A DNA stretch of 64,000 nt from the NCBI RefSeq assembly GCF_046630445.1, contig NC_092341.1, forward strand, positions 6,326,001 to 6,390,000, in the 5' to 3' direction. A program made the translations under genes and the position numbers. Below, piece by piece: positions 1 through 12,678 of the stretch. A model generated the notes under the pieces. It was not told the origin of the DNA. It saw only the letters and a program-made list of their open reading frames with translations, and did not search any database. The stretch's first letter is position 1. The number at the start of each line of letters is the position of its first letter. This DNA is from Rutidosis leptorrhynchoides (taxonomy: Eukaryota > Streptophyta > Magnoliopsida > Asterales > Asteraceae).

Positions 1-2954
1 CTTTCTGATGATTCAGAGGGTGTTGATGTGGTCTGCTATTATGCTGATTATAATTACTATTATTATTGCTATTGTTATTGTTATTATTATTATTATTATT
101 TAATGGCCTTGCAACTGGCATACTTGGCACTGATTCTGACACGTTGGATTGCGGTGGTTGGTCACTCTTAGATACAGCAGGAAACGATGACAACTTAGCC
201 GTAGTATTGTCAGATGTATGACGCCGAACACCGACTGCACCAACTTCACGTTTAATGGCACCAACATTTGCAGCTGGTCTAGATGCAAGTGAAGGTATAT
301 GGACCGGGTCTGAAGAAGATGAATAGACTCCTACTACTGAACTGCTGTTGTTGGGTGATGTAACAGAATCATGAGTTTTTGTTGCATGCACAGGTGGAGT
401 AACGTTTGATGATGACATCACCAGTTTCTTACCACTCAAACTAACATTCTTTACTTGTTTCGAGAGTGAATCAGTTGGCAGATTCAGAGGTTTTAGATCT
501 TTAGAAGCCTCCGCTGAACTGCACATGGTCAATAGTCAAAAACTGATCTTAGAGCATCCTTAAAAACTGCACTACTTTAGTTTATTAATGCATCTTTTAT
601 CGTATGCTGACTTTACAATACTTCTGCTCCAATGTGTGCCCTAAAATTTTTGAACTAATACCATACCTTTCAATTAACTTGAATACATGACCAATAAAAT
701 AAAAGTTTCATTTCAATATAAGTTACTGTTTACTAACTATCAGAATTTAATAACTAAAATAAAATATTCATTTCAAATGAAAGTACATTGCACTTATACC
801 CTGTTTAATGCATCAATAGAAAACCTATAACAATACCTTTAACATAATGAAAACAATGTATATCTTTCTAAGGGTTATCATAATACACTGATATTTAGCA
901 TAATAATAAGTATTATTATCAGCCAACTATTAACAAATGGTGTAAAACAAGTACAATTAGTGCTCACGTTTGAGATGCGCTTAGGTATGAATGTGGTTAT
1001 CAAAAGTGAGTAAGAAACAAAATTACCTCTTTTCAGACGCATTCGAAACCGATGTCTCTTTGGTGGACACAGCCACTGAGTTCTTAGCAGGAGGTTTTAT
1101 AACTCTATTCCCATTTTGATTAATTCTGTTGTCCCTCACAACACGAAACTGTCTAAACGGTCTAGCCATACCTGCATCTAACAATTTTCAACCATCAACA
1201 AAACACTGATAAAAAAAGTGTTTAGATGATATGATTGACTGAGTAAAAAAATGTGTAAAACAACTACATTACCAGGTGCATTATTCCTAACATAGTTTGC
1301 CCTTCGAGGATTACGGTCTGAATATGTGTTGGACTTCATCACCTGAACTGGCTGTTCAATGGGTTTTATCGGTTTGGCAGGCACATGAGCATTGAGCGGT
1401 GTAACCTGAATTAATGCCTGTACCGGAGTATAATCAAAGTCTTCATAAGCATAACTCTAAAAAAAGCATGCACCATACTGACCCGGACGAAATAAAAGAT
1501 GGTCTAAAAAATAATTTGGGCATCAATGAAAAAGTTTAACATTAAAAATATAGCATCTTTTAATCATGATCATTACTTCAGTGACATGTATAAAGAAAGG
1601 CTCAATTTGGCCACTGTTAACAAAAAAAAAAAACTATGCTTTTGTAGCATGTAAAAGCAATGAATACAAGAAACAGACAAGCTCGTGTAAGTTAATAATA
1701 TAATAAAAATTATTTAAAAAAGGTACAGTAACAAACCTCCTTCTTTTTGTCTTTCTTTCGCCTAACTTCATGAAAAGGGTCTGGTAAAAAGACGAGAAGA
1801 AAACAAATATAATAAGCGAAACTATAGATAGTTTCCCAGAAAGTTTATAGTCTAGATAGTACGAGAAGCATTATGTCATCTTCAAGAGTTTCGAGGACAA
1901 CAATACAAGTAAAGATTGTACATGAGATACACGTATGAACGTTTAATACAGAAAGCACAATAAACTCTTCAGCGAGCCAGCATCCCAATTACAAGTACTC
2001 ACAGTATACCATTATTATAGAAACAAACTACTGACTAATAATGTGACGCTTTAGAGCATCCAATAACTTTACAAAAAAGAGAGAGATTAAAAAGCAAAAA
2101 ATGTCATCAAGATAAGCCATTTACCTTCGAATTTCCAAATTATTTTGTTTTAAAAAGGGCCTCAAAGATGTACATAAGTTAAAAAGCAAAGATGGTGGCT
2201 TTCAGAGTCATCATTATAACCATCTTGAAGATGTGCAAACTTATAATAGAATCGATTAACAATATTATTGGCAATAAGTACCTAGATCCAATTATAGATT
2301 TACTCTGATCTTAATTAGAGTAAAGCATCATTTTGTGTAAAAATTGCTATAGCATAAGCAGATACACATGAAACATTGTTAGCTAATTACAGACTTTTAT
2401 TAGCTTCACTTATCATTAATCCCAGCCAACCAGAGTAAAAAACATACCATTAAGTAAAACAATTATTGGCAATAAGATCATACTAAATAGTCTAAATAGT
2501 CTAGTATTTGCTCTTATCCACACTAAAAAATCATTATTATTTTAAAAATAATAAAGAAATAATAAATATCTGACTTAGACACTAAGTCAAACCCTAAAAA
2601 GAAGCAGCTTTCATGTTAGCTACTTCTTCAATGAAGGAAATTGCAACCCCCTTTAAAAACTATAAACCCTAAAAAGTTCCAGCAATATAAAAAACAGAAC
2701 ATAACAGCAATTCAATGAAAAATGTGACAAATAAAACATAAAGAAATGAACTTTATTGCAAAAGAACCTTGATTTAACAGTTTCTGAGTAGTTTCATTAG
2801 GATCCATGTTGGATTCTTTAAGGGTTATGTAAATATCAGCATCAGAATGATTACCAACAATTTCTTTAATTGATTGAATCGTTTTACGAACACCAGCTGA
2901 TAAATTATGCGTTGTGTTGTTGTTACCCCCTTCGATTCGCGAACCAGAGACCAT
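1..2954 (-). CDS. GBF-interacting protein 1-like gene (5' part, 5 exons, runs off left edge)
   Basis: Spliced minus-strand gene. Exons read from frame and GT/AG sites: 2768-2954, 1737-1780, 1273-1456, 1027-1171, and 1-518 continuing off the window. Phases fit at each junction. Exon 1 starts with MVSGSRIEGG and contains the GIP1 N-terminal (DUF1296) signature: GVRKTIQSIKEIVGNHSDAD, then NMDPNETTQKLLNQ. Exon 2 supplies DPFHEVRRKKDKKKE, typical of this domain. Exon 4 has FRVVRDNRINQN, and exon 5 has VVGVYSSSSDP and GAIKREVGAVGVRR, all familiar GIP1-family blocks. Exon 5 ends in an Asn run coded by (AAT/AAC)n at about 60-105. Arabidopsis GIP1 interacts with G-box bZIP factors and is thought to act as a nuclear co-factor; that role is family knowledge. 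The start is the first Met before the conserved domain. Introns are AT-rich, and nothing looks broken. The remaining C-terminal exons lie outside the window. Confidence 0.9.
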
Positions 2955-3969
2955 CTCTTTAATAATACGGATTCAAATCCCACAAAATAAAAATTAAAAC
3001 AATCACCGAATGTGTTGAGTTATTTCGATTATATATGAAAAATATATTTTTATTTATAAATTGAAAAAGGGGTGAAGATGTTTTTATTTATAAAGAGAAC
3101 AGAGAGCGGCAGACACTTTGACGAACGAGGGTTTTGTGAAGAGATGGGGGTGGCTGTTTTGTTTTGCTCTGTATTTCTTTTTTTTTAATTTTATTTTAAG
3201 GGTTTGATTTGAACAAGGAAAGATATATTAATTTCCCCCAAATTAGCGCCCCGCTTGTTTAAGGGGGCCAAATTATAATTAGGTTTTACTGTTTTGATTC
3301 CTAATTTCTAATTTCTTTTGAGTGTAAAAACACACTTTTCTTTTACGATCACATTCGAACTTATAACTTCAAAATTAATTAGTTCTTTTGATAATGCCGG
3401 ACAAAAAGCCCTTTGGTTCTAATTATCAAACTTTGTTTGAGTTACTCCTTAATTGTTATTATGATGTGATAATGTATGATATATGATGAGTGTATAAGAG
3501 AATACCAAGTGAGTTTATGTTTATCGACAAGAAAAAGCAGCATTATTAGAATATAGAAAATAACATCGACAGTTGCCTCTTAGTATAAAGGTAGATTATA
3601 AGACCACAGTTAACGCGACGTTTCTCTCCCCAGTGCCGCCTACATGTCACCACAAACGCCCCACAAACGTCAGGAATGCGACATTTGTCTGCGTTTGTTG
3701 GCCAGCGTTTGTCAAAACAAAAAACGCTAAAGAAGAAGAATGTGCTAGTGACGTGGGGCTTTGTGATTCGATGGATGAAAGGATTAGGATGATGTTGAAG
3801 AAGATTAGCATTTTACCTTCTTGTTTTAATTTCAAAGAAATAGAAAATTTCACGGAACATGCAAATTTTACTTCGTAGATGAAGAAGGGTAAGTGAGATA
3901 TTTTATAAAATATTTCAATATTACACCCTGAAATAAGTGATTACAAAATATATTAACATGTTAGTGTAA
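2955..3969. other. intergenic / probable GIP1-like 5' UTR and promoter
   Basis: AT-rich spacer upstream of the minus-strand GIP1-like start. A purine-rich stretch around 3090-3170 could be 5' UTR. The open frame at 3573-3878 has no recognisable motif and is taken as chance. I see no repeat family or RNA gene. Confidence 0.5.
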
Positions 3970-4008
3970 CTAGTCTTTAAGAGTCCGTGCGTTACACGGC
4001 GACTCTTA
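3970..4008 (-). mobile_element. Helitron-like 3' terminus (hairpin plus CTAG)
   Basis: On the minus strand the order is CCGTG-TAACG-CACGG (5-bp stem, 5-nt loop), about 12 nt, then CTAG followed by T. This is the layout of a Helitron 3' end, a hairpin a short distance before CTRR at an A/T insertion site. The hairpin also lies inside a wider inverted repeat, TAAGAGT/ACTCTTA. I could not find a matching 5' TC end to the right, so the length is unknown. Confidence 0.35.
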
Positions 4009-4688
4009 ATACAACAAACTGGAAACGCATATTTTAAATCAATTAACGGTATATTATTGTAGATGAAATAAACATGATATGGTTATTTTTATGATTTACA
4101 CAAAACAAATAGATTATGGATAGTAATCTATTTATAGGTGTGATAACTTAATGCGTAGGATAAAACTTTTTTGAAAAATAAAATTATAATAGGAGTTTGT
4201 CACACCGTTTTCATAAAATTGACTAACACCGTTAGGTGATGCTCGTTTATAAATAGTTAGTTTGTTTTACCGCTTTCTAGGTTCGAGCCTCGACGATTTT
4301 ATTCTTGTACTATTGGTTGAAGACGTTTTCCTTTAAAACATCTTCGCTATCTACACAAGTTTTTGTTTTTTCGCCTAAAAAAATATTATGATTTTGTCAC
4401 AACAGCCACATGTTGACATGCAATAGCATCAACATCAACATACTATATAGAGTTGTGCCAACAAATGCTTAAGAAAAAACTTTTGAATGATAAAGTAAAT
4501 ATAGCCATATAACGGTAAGTATGTGATTAGTAAAATCAATACATCATTACAATATACAACAGCTTCATATATAAAGTTCTCTTGAGAAGTTACAATAACC
4601 ACACAAACATGTCGAATTATTTCAAAAGCACAAACTTGACATAGCTTCACTCTTTTTTCTTATAATATTATTCAAGGACATATAAGGA
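4009..4688. other. intergenic stretch, no gene seen
   Basis: AT-rich. It may be the body of the putative Helitron at 3970. A B-box-like GGTTCGAGCC occurs near 4281 without a tRNA fold or an obvious A box. Short open frames here have no recognisable content. Confidence 0.4.
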
Positions 4689-4850
4689 CTATTCATTGAC
4701 AACTGTTCCACCTGCCAAAAAAATAAAAATAAAAAATGAATAATAATAAATCAATATTAAAAGTGTGATAATTGGTATTAAGTTATTAACAGATAATAAT
4801 ACCATTATGATGAAGAACTTGGCCAGTAAAGTAGGAAGAGTCCTCAGATG
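4689..4850 (-). pseudogene. SDR gene, 3' fragment: last exon and end of penultimate exon
   Basis: This is the C-terminus of a short-chain dehydrogenase of the glucose/ribitol dehydrogenase homolog type. Read on the minus strand, 4850-4803 encodes EDSSYFTGQVLHHN plus the first base of a Gly codon and ends at a GT donor. An AG acceptor at 4712-4713 precedes the last exon, 4711-4689, encoding GTVVNE and a TAG stop. Family members end in a similar S-Y-F-TGQVLHPNGG-T/A-VN motif. The upstream part of the same exon is at 16702-17016, displaced by retroelement A. With the AGATG duplication counted once, the frame runs continuously across the insertion, so the gene was intact at this point before the hit. 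As it stands the exon cannot be translated past the insertion. Confidence 0.85.
4846..4850. repeat. target-site duplication of element A, left copy (AGATG)
   Basis: AGATG directly precedes the TG of the left LTR. The identical AGATG follows the CA of the right LTR at 16702-16706. Confidence 0.95.
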
Positions 4851-5219
4851 TGAAATGTCCCGTTCTTATTGATTAAAAACGTTCCATATTAATTGATTTC
4901 GTTGCGAGGTTTTGACCTCTATATGAGACGTTTTTCAAAGACTGCATTCATTTTTAAAACAAACCATAACCTTTATTTCATAAATAAAGGTTTAAAAAGC
5001 TTTACGTAGATTATCAAATAATGATAATCTAAAATATCCTGTTTACACACGACCATTATATAATGGTTTACAATACAAATATGTTACATCGAAATCAGTT
5101 TCTCGAATGCAGTTTTTACACAATATCATACAAACATGGACTCCAAATCCTGTCCTTATTTTAGTATGCAACAGCGGAAGCTCTTAATATTCACCTGAGA
5201 ATAAACATGCTTTAAACGT

Positions 5220-5233
5220 CAACAAAAATGTTG
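5220..5233 (-). other. conserved LTR stem-loop (CAC plus CAACA/TGTTG)
   Basis: CAACA-AAAA-TGTTG on the plus strand. In element sense it is preceded by AACTCAC. The same structure recurs in the other family-A LTRs (14614-14627, 43078-43091, 55527-55540; one mismatch at 58661-58674), with related structures in families B, F, G and H. Confidence 0.7.
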
Positions 5234-5626
5234 GTGAGTTATAGGTTTAACCTATATATATCAAATTGTAACAATAGACCACAAGATTTCATATTTCAAT
5301 ATACATCCCATACATAGAGATAAAAATCATTCATATGGTGAACACCTGGTAACCGACATTAACAAGATGCATATATATAAGAATATCCCCATCATTCCGG
5401 GACACCCTTCGGATATGATATAAATTTCGAAGTACTAAAGCATCCGGTACTTTGGATGGGGTTTGTTAGGCCCAATAGATCTATCTTTAGGATTCGCGTC
5501 AATTAGGGTGTCTGTTCCCTAATTCTTAGATTACCAGACTTTAATAAAAAGGGGCATATTCGATTTCGATAATTCAACCATAGAATGTAGTTTCAATTAC
5601 TTGTGTCTATTTCGTCAAACATTTAT

Positions 5627-5865
5627 AAAAGCGCATGTATTCTCAGTCCCAAAAATATAAAGGATAAAAAGGCAAATGAAACTCACGCATATAAATATTG
5701 TAAAACAGTTATTAAAGCATTGCATGTATTCTCAGCCCAAAAACGTAAAGAGTAAAAAAGGGCAAATGAAACTCACGCATATAAATATTGTAAAACAGTT
5801 ATTAAAGCATTGCATGTATTCTCAGCCCAAAAACGTAAAGAGTAAAAAAGGGCAAATGAAACTCA
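5627..5865. repeat. 90-bp tandem repeat inside the LTR
   Basis: A unit of about 90 bp, from the region ATGTATTCTCAG...GTAAAACAGTTATT, occurs as two near-identical full copies after a diverged partial copy. The other LTR copies (43490, 55110, 59075) have a single copy, so this is a local expansion in this LTR only. The open frame through it (5676-5897) is a by-product of the repeat. Confidence 0.85.
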
Positions 5866-7753
5866 CTTTCACAGATTTTTACTTCGTCGAGAAGTAAGAC
5901 TTGGCCACTGTTGATTCACGAACCTATAACAATATATACATATATATTAAAGTATGTTCAAAATATATTTACAACACTTTTAATATATTTTGATGTTTTA
6001 TGTTTATTAAGTCAGCTGTCCTCGTTAGTAACCTACAACTAGTTGTCCACAGTTAGATGTACAGAAATAAATAGATAAATATTATCTTGAATCAATCCAC
6101 GACCCAGTGTATACGTATCTCAGTATTGATCACAACTCAAACTATATATATTTTGGAATCAACCTCAACCCTGTATAGCTAACTCCAACATTCACATATA
6201 GAGTGTCTATGGTTGTTCCGAAATATATATAGATGTGTCGACATGATAGGTCGAAACATTGTATACGTGTCTATGGTATCTCAAGATTACATAATATACA
6301 ATACAAGTTGATTAAGTTATGGTTGGAATAGATTTGTTACCAATTTTCACGTAGCTAAAATGAGAAAAATTATCCAATCTTGTTTTACCCATAACTTCTT
6401 CATTTTAAATCCGTTTTGAGTGAATCAAATTGCTATGTATCATATTGAACTCTATTTTATGAATCTAAACAGAAAAAGTATAGGTTATAGTCGAAAAAAT
6501 AAGTTACAAGTCGTTTTTGTAAAGGTAGTCATTTCAGTCGAAAGAACGACGTCTAGATGACCATTTTAGAAAACATACTTCCACTTTGAGTTTAACCATA
6601 ATTTTTGGATATAGTTTCATGTTCATAATAAAAATCATTTTCTCAGAATAACAACTTTTAAATCAAAGTTTATCATAGTTTTTAATTAACTAACCCAAAA
6701 CAGCCCGCGGTGTTACTACGACGGCGTAAATCCGGTTTTACGGTGTTTTTCGTGTTTCCAGGTTTTAAATCATTAAGTTAGCATATCATATAGATATAGA
6801 ACATGTGTTTAGTTAATTTTAAAAGTCAAGTTAGAAGGATTAACTTTTGTTTGCGAACAAGTTTAGAATTAACTAAACTATGTTCTAGTGATTACGAGTT
6901 TAAACCTTCGAATAAGATAGTTTTATATATATGAATCGAATGATGTTATGAACATCATTACTACCTCAAGTTTAGTAGGTAAACCTACTGGAAGTGACAA
7001 GAAATGATCTAGCTTCAAAGGATCTTGGATGGCTTGAAAGTTCTTGAAGTAGGATCATAACACAAAAACAAGTTCAAGTAAGATTTTTACTCGAATTAAG
7101 ATAGTTTATAGTTATAGAAATTGAATCAAAGTTTGAATATGAATATTACCTTGAATAAGAAAGATAACCTACTGTATATAACAAAGGTTTCTTGATCTTA
7201 GATGATTACTTGAAATGGATTAGAAAGCTTGGAAGTAAATTAGTAAACTTGAAGGGATTTTTGAAGTGTTCTTGAAGTGTTCTTCCTATGATGATTATAG
7301 CTTGATTCTTGAAGTGATTTTTGATGAAGATGATGATTAACTACTGGAAAAATACGTTCATAATAGTGTGTGTGTGTTGAGAGAGAATTAGAAAGAGAAT
7401 TGGAAGTGAAATGGAGTGAATGATGAGTGGTAATTGGTGAGTGGTGAGTGGGGTTAAAAGGAGTTCTAGTTAGTTGACTAGCTCATGGTAGAAGTTAAAA
7501 TTGATTAGTCATACATGACATAATCAAGAGTGGAATCCCATGCTAGTTCCTATTGGTATATACCCATAGTAAGTACGTTTTGAAGCTGTGTATAATACGG
7601 GTAAGAATACGACTAGAATTCTTGATGAAAGAAAAGAATGGGAAAGTAACTGTAACCATTTTCGTTAAGTACGAGTGTTTTGATATATGTCTTGAAGTCT
7701 TCCAAAAGTATTTTAATACATCTAAATACACTACATGTATATACATTTTAACT

Positions 7754-10700
7754 CAGGTCCTCTACGAGCATTCCATCGAACCTTAACGATTGGTATTTTA
7801 TTTTGCTTAAGTCTTTTAACCTCACGATCCATTATTTCGACGGGTTCTTCGATGAATTGAAGTTTTTTGTTGATTTGGATTTCATCTAACGGAATAGTGA
7901 GATCTTCTTTAGCAAAACATTTCTTCAAATTCGAGACATGGAAAGTGTTATGTACAGCCGCGAGTTGTTGAGGTAACTCAAGTCGGTAAGCTACTGGTCC
8001 GACACGATCAATAATCTTGAATGGTCCAATATACCTTGGATTTAATTTCCCTCGCTTACCAAATCGAACAACACCTTTCCAAGGTGCAACTTTAAGCATG
8101 ACCATCTCTCCAATTTCAAATTCTATATCTTTTCTTTTAATGTCAGCGTAGCTCTTTTGTCGACTTTGGGCGGTTTTCAACCGTTGTTGAATTTGGATGA
8201 TCTTCTCGGTAGTTTCTTGTATAATCTCCGGACCCGTAATCTGTCTATCCCCCACTTCACTCCAACAAATCGGAGACCTGCACTTTCTACCATAAAGTGC
8301 TTCAAACGGCGCCATCTCAATGCTTGAATGGTAGCTGTTGTTGTAGGAAAATTCTGCTAACGGTAGATGTCGATCCCAACTATTTCCGAAATCAATAACA
8401 CATGCTCGTAGCATGTCTTCAAGCGTTTGTATCGTCCTTTCGCTCTGCCCATCAGTTTGTGGATGATAGGCAGTACTCATGTCTAGACGAGTTCCTAATG
8501 CTTGCTGTAATGTCTGCCAGAATCTTGAAATAAATCTGCCATCCCTATCAGAGATAATAGAGATTGGTATTCCATGTCTGGAGATGACTTCCTTCAAATA
8601 CAGTCGTGCTAACTTCTCCATCTTGTCATCTTCTCTTATTGGTAGGAAGTGTGCTGATTTGGTGAGACGATCAACTATTACCCAAATAGTATCAAAACCA
8701 CTTGCAGTCCTTGGCAATTTAGTGATGAAATCCATGGTAATGTTTTCTCATTTCCATTCCGGGATTTCGGGTTGTTGAAGTAGACCTGATGGTTTCTGAT
8801 GCTCAGCTTTGACCTTAGAACACGTCAAACATTCTCCTACATATTTAGCAACATCGGCTTTCATACCCGGCCACCAAAAATGTTTCTTGAGATCCTTGTA
8901 CATCTTTCCCGTTCCAGGATGTATTGAGTATCTGGTTTTATGAGCTTCTCTAAGTACCATTTCTCTCATATCTCCAAATTTTGGTACCCAAATTCTTTCA
9001 GCCCTATACCGGGTTCCGTCTTCCCGAATATTAAGATGCTTCTCTGATCCCTTGGGTATTTCATCCTTTAAATTTCCCTCTTTTAAAACTCCTTTTTGCG
9101 CCTCCTTTATTTGAGTAGTAAGGTTATTATGAATCATTATGTTCATAGATTTTACTCGAATGGGTTCTCTGTCCTTCCTGCTCAAGGCATCGGCTACCAC
9201 ATTTGCCTTTCCCAGGTGGTAACGAATCTCAAAGTCGTAATCATTCAACAATTCAATCCACCTACGCTGCCTCATATTCAGTTGTTTCTGATTAAATATG
9301 TGTTGAAGACTTTTGTGGTCGGTATATAAAATACTTTTGACCCCATATAAGTAGTGCCTCCAAGTCTTTAATGCAAAAATAACCGCGCCTAATTCCAAAT
9401 CATGCGTCGTATAATTTTGTTCGTGAATCTTCAATTGTCTAGACGCATAAGCAATCACCTTCGTTCGTTGCATTAATACACAACCGAGACCTTGCTTTGA
9501 TGCGTCACAATAAATCACAAAATCATCATTCCCTTCAGGCAATGACAATATAGGTGCCGTAGTTAGCTTTTTCTTCAATAACTGAAACGCTTTCTCTTGT
9601 TCATCATTCCATTCAAATTTCCTCCCTTTATGCGTTAATGCAGTCAAGGGTTTTGCTATTCTGGAAAAGTCTTGGATGAACCTTCTGTAGTAACCAGCTA
9701 GTCCTAAAAACTGGCGTATGTGTTTCGGAGTTTTCGGGGTTTCCCACTTTTCAACAGTTTCTATCTTTGCCGGATCCACCTTAATACCTTCTTTGTTCAC
9801 TATGTGACCGAGGAATTGAACTTCTTCCAACCAAAATGCACACTTTGAAAACTTAGCGTACAATTCTTCCTTCCTCAATACTTCTAACACCTTTCTCAAA
9901 TGTTCACCGTGTTCTTGGTCATTCTTTGAGTAAATAAGTATGTCATCAATGAAAACAATGACAAACTTGTCAAGGTATGGTCCACACACTCGGTTCATAA
10001 GGTCCATGAACACAGCTGGTGCATTAGTTAAACCAAATGGCATGACCATAAACTCGTAATGACCGTAACGTGTTCTGAAAGCAGTCTTTGGAATATCATC
10101 TTCTTTCACCAGCATTTGATGATACCCGGAACGTAAGTCAATCTTTGAATAAACAGACGAGCCTTGTAGTTGATCAAATAAGTCGTCGATTCTCGGTAGT
10201 GGGTAGCGGTTCTTGATGGTAAGTTTGTTCAACTCTCGGTAGTCGATACACAACCTGAATGTACCATCTTTCTTCTTGACAAACAAAACAGGAGCTCCCC
10301 ACGGTGATGTGCTTGGTCGAATGAAACCACGCTCTAAAAGTTCTTGTAATTGGCTTTGCAGTTCTTTCATCTCGCTGGGTGCGAGTCTGTAAGGAGCACG
10401 AGCTATTGGTGCAGCTCCTGGTACAAGATCTATTTGAAATTCAACGGATCGATGTGGGGGTAATCCCGGTAATTCTTTCGGAAATACATCGAGAAATTCT
10501 TTTGCGACGGGAACATCATTGATGCTCTTTTCTTCAGTTTGTACTTTCTCGACGTGTGCTAGAACAGCATAGTAACCTTTTCTTATTAGTTTTTGTGCCT
10601 TCAAATTACTAATAAGATGTAGCTTCGTGTTGCCCTTTTCTCCGTACACCATTAAGGGTTTTCCTTTTTCTCGTATAATGCGAATTGCATTTTTGTAACA

Positions 10701-11397
10701 AACGATCTCTGCTTTCACTTCTTTCAACCAGTCCATACCGATTATCACGTCAAAACTCCCTAACTCTACTGGTATCAAATCAATCTTAAATGTTTCGCTA
10801 ACCAGTTTAATTTCTCGATTCCGACATATATTATCTGCTGAAATTAATTTACCATTTGCTAATTCGAGTAAAAATTTACTATCCAAAGGCGTCAATGGAC
10901 AACTTAATTTAGCACAAAAATCTCTACTCATATAGCTTCTATCCGCACCTGAATCAAATAAAACGTAAGCAGATTTATTGTCAATAAGAAACGTACCCGT
11001 AACAAGCTCCGGGTCTTCTTGTGCCTCTGCCGCATTAATATTGAAAACTCTTCCGCGGCCTTGTCCATTCGTGTTCTCCTGGTTCGGGCAATTTCTAATA
11101 ATGTGGCCCGGTTTTCCACATTTATAACAAACTACATTGGCATAACTTGCTCCGACACTACTTGCTCCGCCATTACTCGTTCCGACACCATTTGTTCCTT
11201 TCATTCTATTAACCCCTGGTCCGTAGACCTCACACTTCGCCGCGCTATGACCATTTCTTTTACACTTGTTGCAAAATTTGGTGCAGAACCCCGAGTGATA
11301 CTTTTCACACCTTTGGCATAGCTGCTTCTGATTGTTGTTGTTGTTGCAGTTATTATTATTGTTGGGATGATTGTTGTAGTTGTTGTTGTTGTTGTAG

Positions 11398-11441
<44 letters not shown>

Positions 11442-12275
11442 GGGCCGTTTGTTGTAGTTGCGATTGATGTTGCGATTGTTGGGATAATTGTTGCGATTAT
11501 TGTTGTAATTGCTGTTGTTGTTGTATTGGTGATTCTTATCACCATTTTCCTCCCACTTTCTTTTGACTTGCTTCACATTGGCCTCTTCAGCAGTCTGTTC
11601 TTTAATTCTTTCTTCAATCTGGTTCACTAGTTTGTGAGCCATTCTACATGCCTGTTGTATGGAGGCGGGCTCTTGTGAACTTATATCTTCTTGGATTCTT
11701 TCCGGTAATCCTTTCACAAACGCGTCGATCTTCTCTTCCTCATCTTCGAATGCTCCCGGACACAATAGGCACAATTCTGTGAATCGTCTTTCGTACGTGG
11801 TAATATCAAATCCTTGGGTTCGTAACCCTCTAAGTTCTGTCTTGAGCTTATTGACCTCGGTTCTGGGACGGTACTTCTCGTTCATCAAGTGTTTGAATGC
11901 TGACCACGGTAGTGCGTACGCATCGTCTTGTCCCACTTGCTCTAGATAGGTATTCCACCATGTTAACGCAGAACCTGTAAAGGTATGCGTAGCGTACTTC
12001 ACTTTGTCCTCTTCAGTACACTTACTTATGGCAAACACCGATTCGACCTTCTCGGTCCACCGTTTCAATCCGATCGGTCCTTCGGTTCCATCAAATTCCA
12101 AAGGTTTGCAGGCAGTGAATTCTTTGTAGGTGCATCCTACACGATTTCCTGTACTGCTAGATCCAAGGTTATTGTTGGTATGTAGCGCAGCCTGTACTGC
12201 GGCTATGTTTGAAGCTAGAAAAGTACGGAATTCCTCTTCATTCATATTCACGGTGTGTCGAGTAGTCGGTGCCAT
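7754..12275 (-). pseudogene. element A gag-pol polyprotein (one nonsense codon, truncated 3' end)
   Basis: One long frame starts at MAPTTRH (12275). Order: gag domain with [13 protein letters not shown]; an Asn-rich linker; CCHC knuckles including [14 protein letters not shown]; aspartic protease [10 protein letters not shown]; reverse transcriptase with [11 protein letters not shown] and FIDDILIYS; RNase H with [13 protein letters not shown]; integrase HHCC region HPGTGKMY...CLTC; integrase core starting [10 protein letters not shown] with ISDRDGRF; a GPF-type module; then a chromodomain-like tail [18 protein letters not shown]. In-frame TGA at 8748-8750 replaces the expected Trp of an EWKWE motif (TGG to TGA). 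The frame continues unchanged to 7731, but the last residues come from LTR sequence after a deletion at about 7754. The family normally extends past RGPEFTWE. The product would be a self-cleaved polyprotein in a virus-like particle; this copy cannot make it. Confidence 0.93.
11334..11545 (-). repeat. (AAC)n tract encoding a poly-Asn linker in gag
   Basis: On the plus strand this is a long GTT microsatellite. In the gag frame it reads as runs of Asn broken by Tyr, Arg and Pro, between the gag domain and the zinc knuckles. The equivalent region in copy C (about 46255-46450) is Asn-rich too but shifted in frame. Confidence 0.85.
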
Positions 12276-12678
12276 TTCCTTCAAAATAGTCAAATGGAAC
12301 AAGTTAATCATACAGAATATTAAGAGTAGTTAATAGTATTTCGTAGCATAATATGAACTCATTTATAAAAGCTTTTTCTTCATATTAGCGTTTTATAAGT
12401 TTAAATTCGGGTAGTACCTACCCGTTAAGTTCATACTTAGTAGCTAGTATACAATTCAACTACTACAATTCTATATGAAAAACTGATTATAATAATATTT
12501 CGCGTTCAAACTTTTATACAATATTTTACAAACTTACAATACCGCTTATTTTACATAAAGCATGAAATATAGCACACAATAACTTTGATACAAGATAGTT
12601 GTGAAGATAATTCTAGCTAGTACACAAGTCGTTCAGCAAAGGCAATAAAGACACGTAATTCATACGTCCAGAAACAAG
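12276..12678. other. element A leader between F-box ORF and gag, no ORF
   Basis: About 400 bp of AT-rich spacer. It is well conserved with 40763-41049 and 56362-56648, so it is part of the element body. I see no coding content in it. Confidence 0.6.

Larger units (their letters stand above)
4851..7753 (-). repeat. element A 3' LTR, lacking its U3 start
   Basis: About 2.9 kb matching 14245-16176 of the other LTR. It retains about 970 bp (roughly 5542-6509) missing from that copy. It ends abruptly at 7753 inside the LTR and abuts pol, so the first about 520 bp of the LTR in element sense, and the polypurine tract, are gone. The pol and LTR sequences share AGTT at the junction, consistent with microhomology-mediated deletion. 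Confidence 0.9.

Noticed and set aside
3573..3878. 101-codon plus-strand frame as a small gene
   Set aside because: No motif, no splice context, and a competing frame on the other strand; its composition looks like chance.
4270..4320. tRNA gene or SINE at GGTTCGAGCC
   Set aside because: No cloverleaf, acceptor pairing or convincing A box could be drawn around the B-box-like motif.
7553..7786. Paired open frames on both strands at 7543-7786 and 15964-16195 as genes
   Set aside because: They are identical stretches of the two family-A LTRs and have no recognisable protein features.
11367..11630. Plus-strand poly-Val open frame
   Set aside because: It is the reverse reading of the (AAC)n poly-Asn tract of gag.
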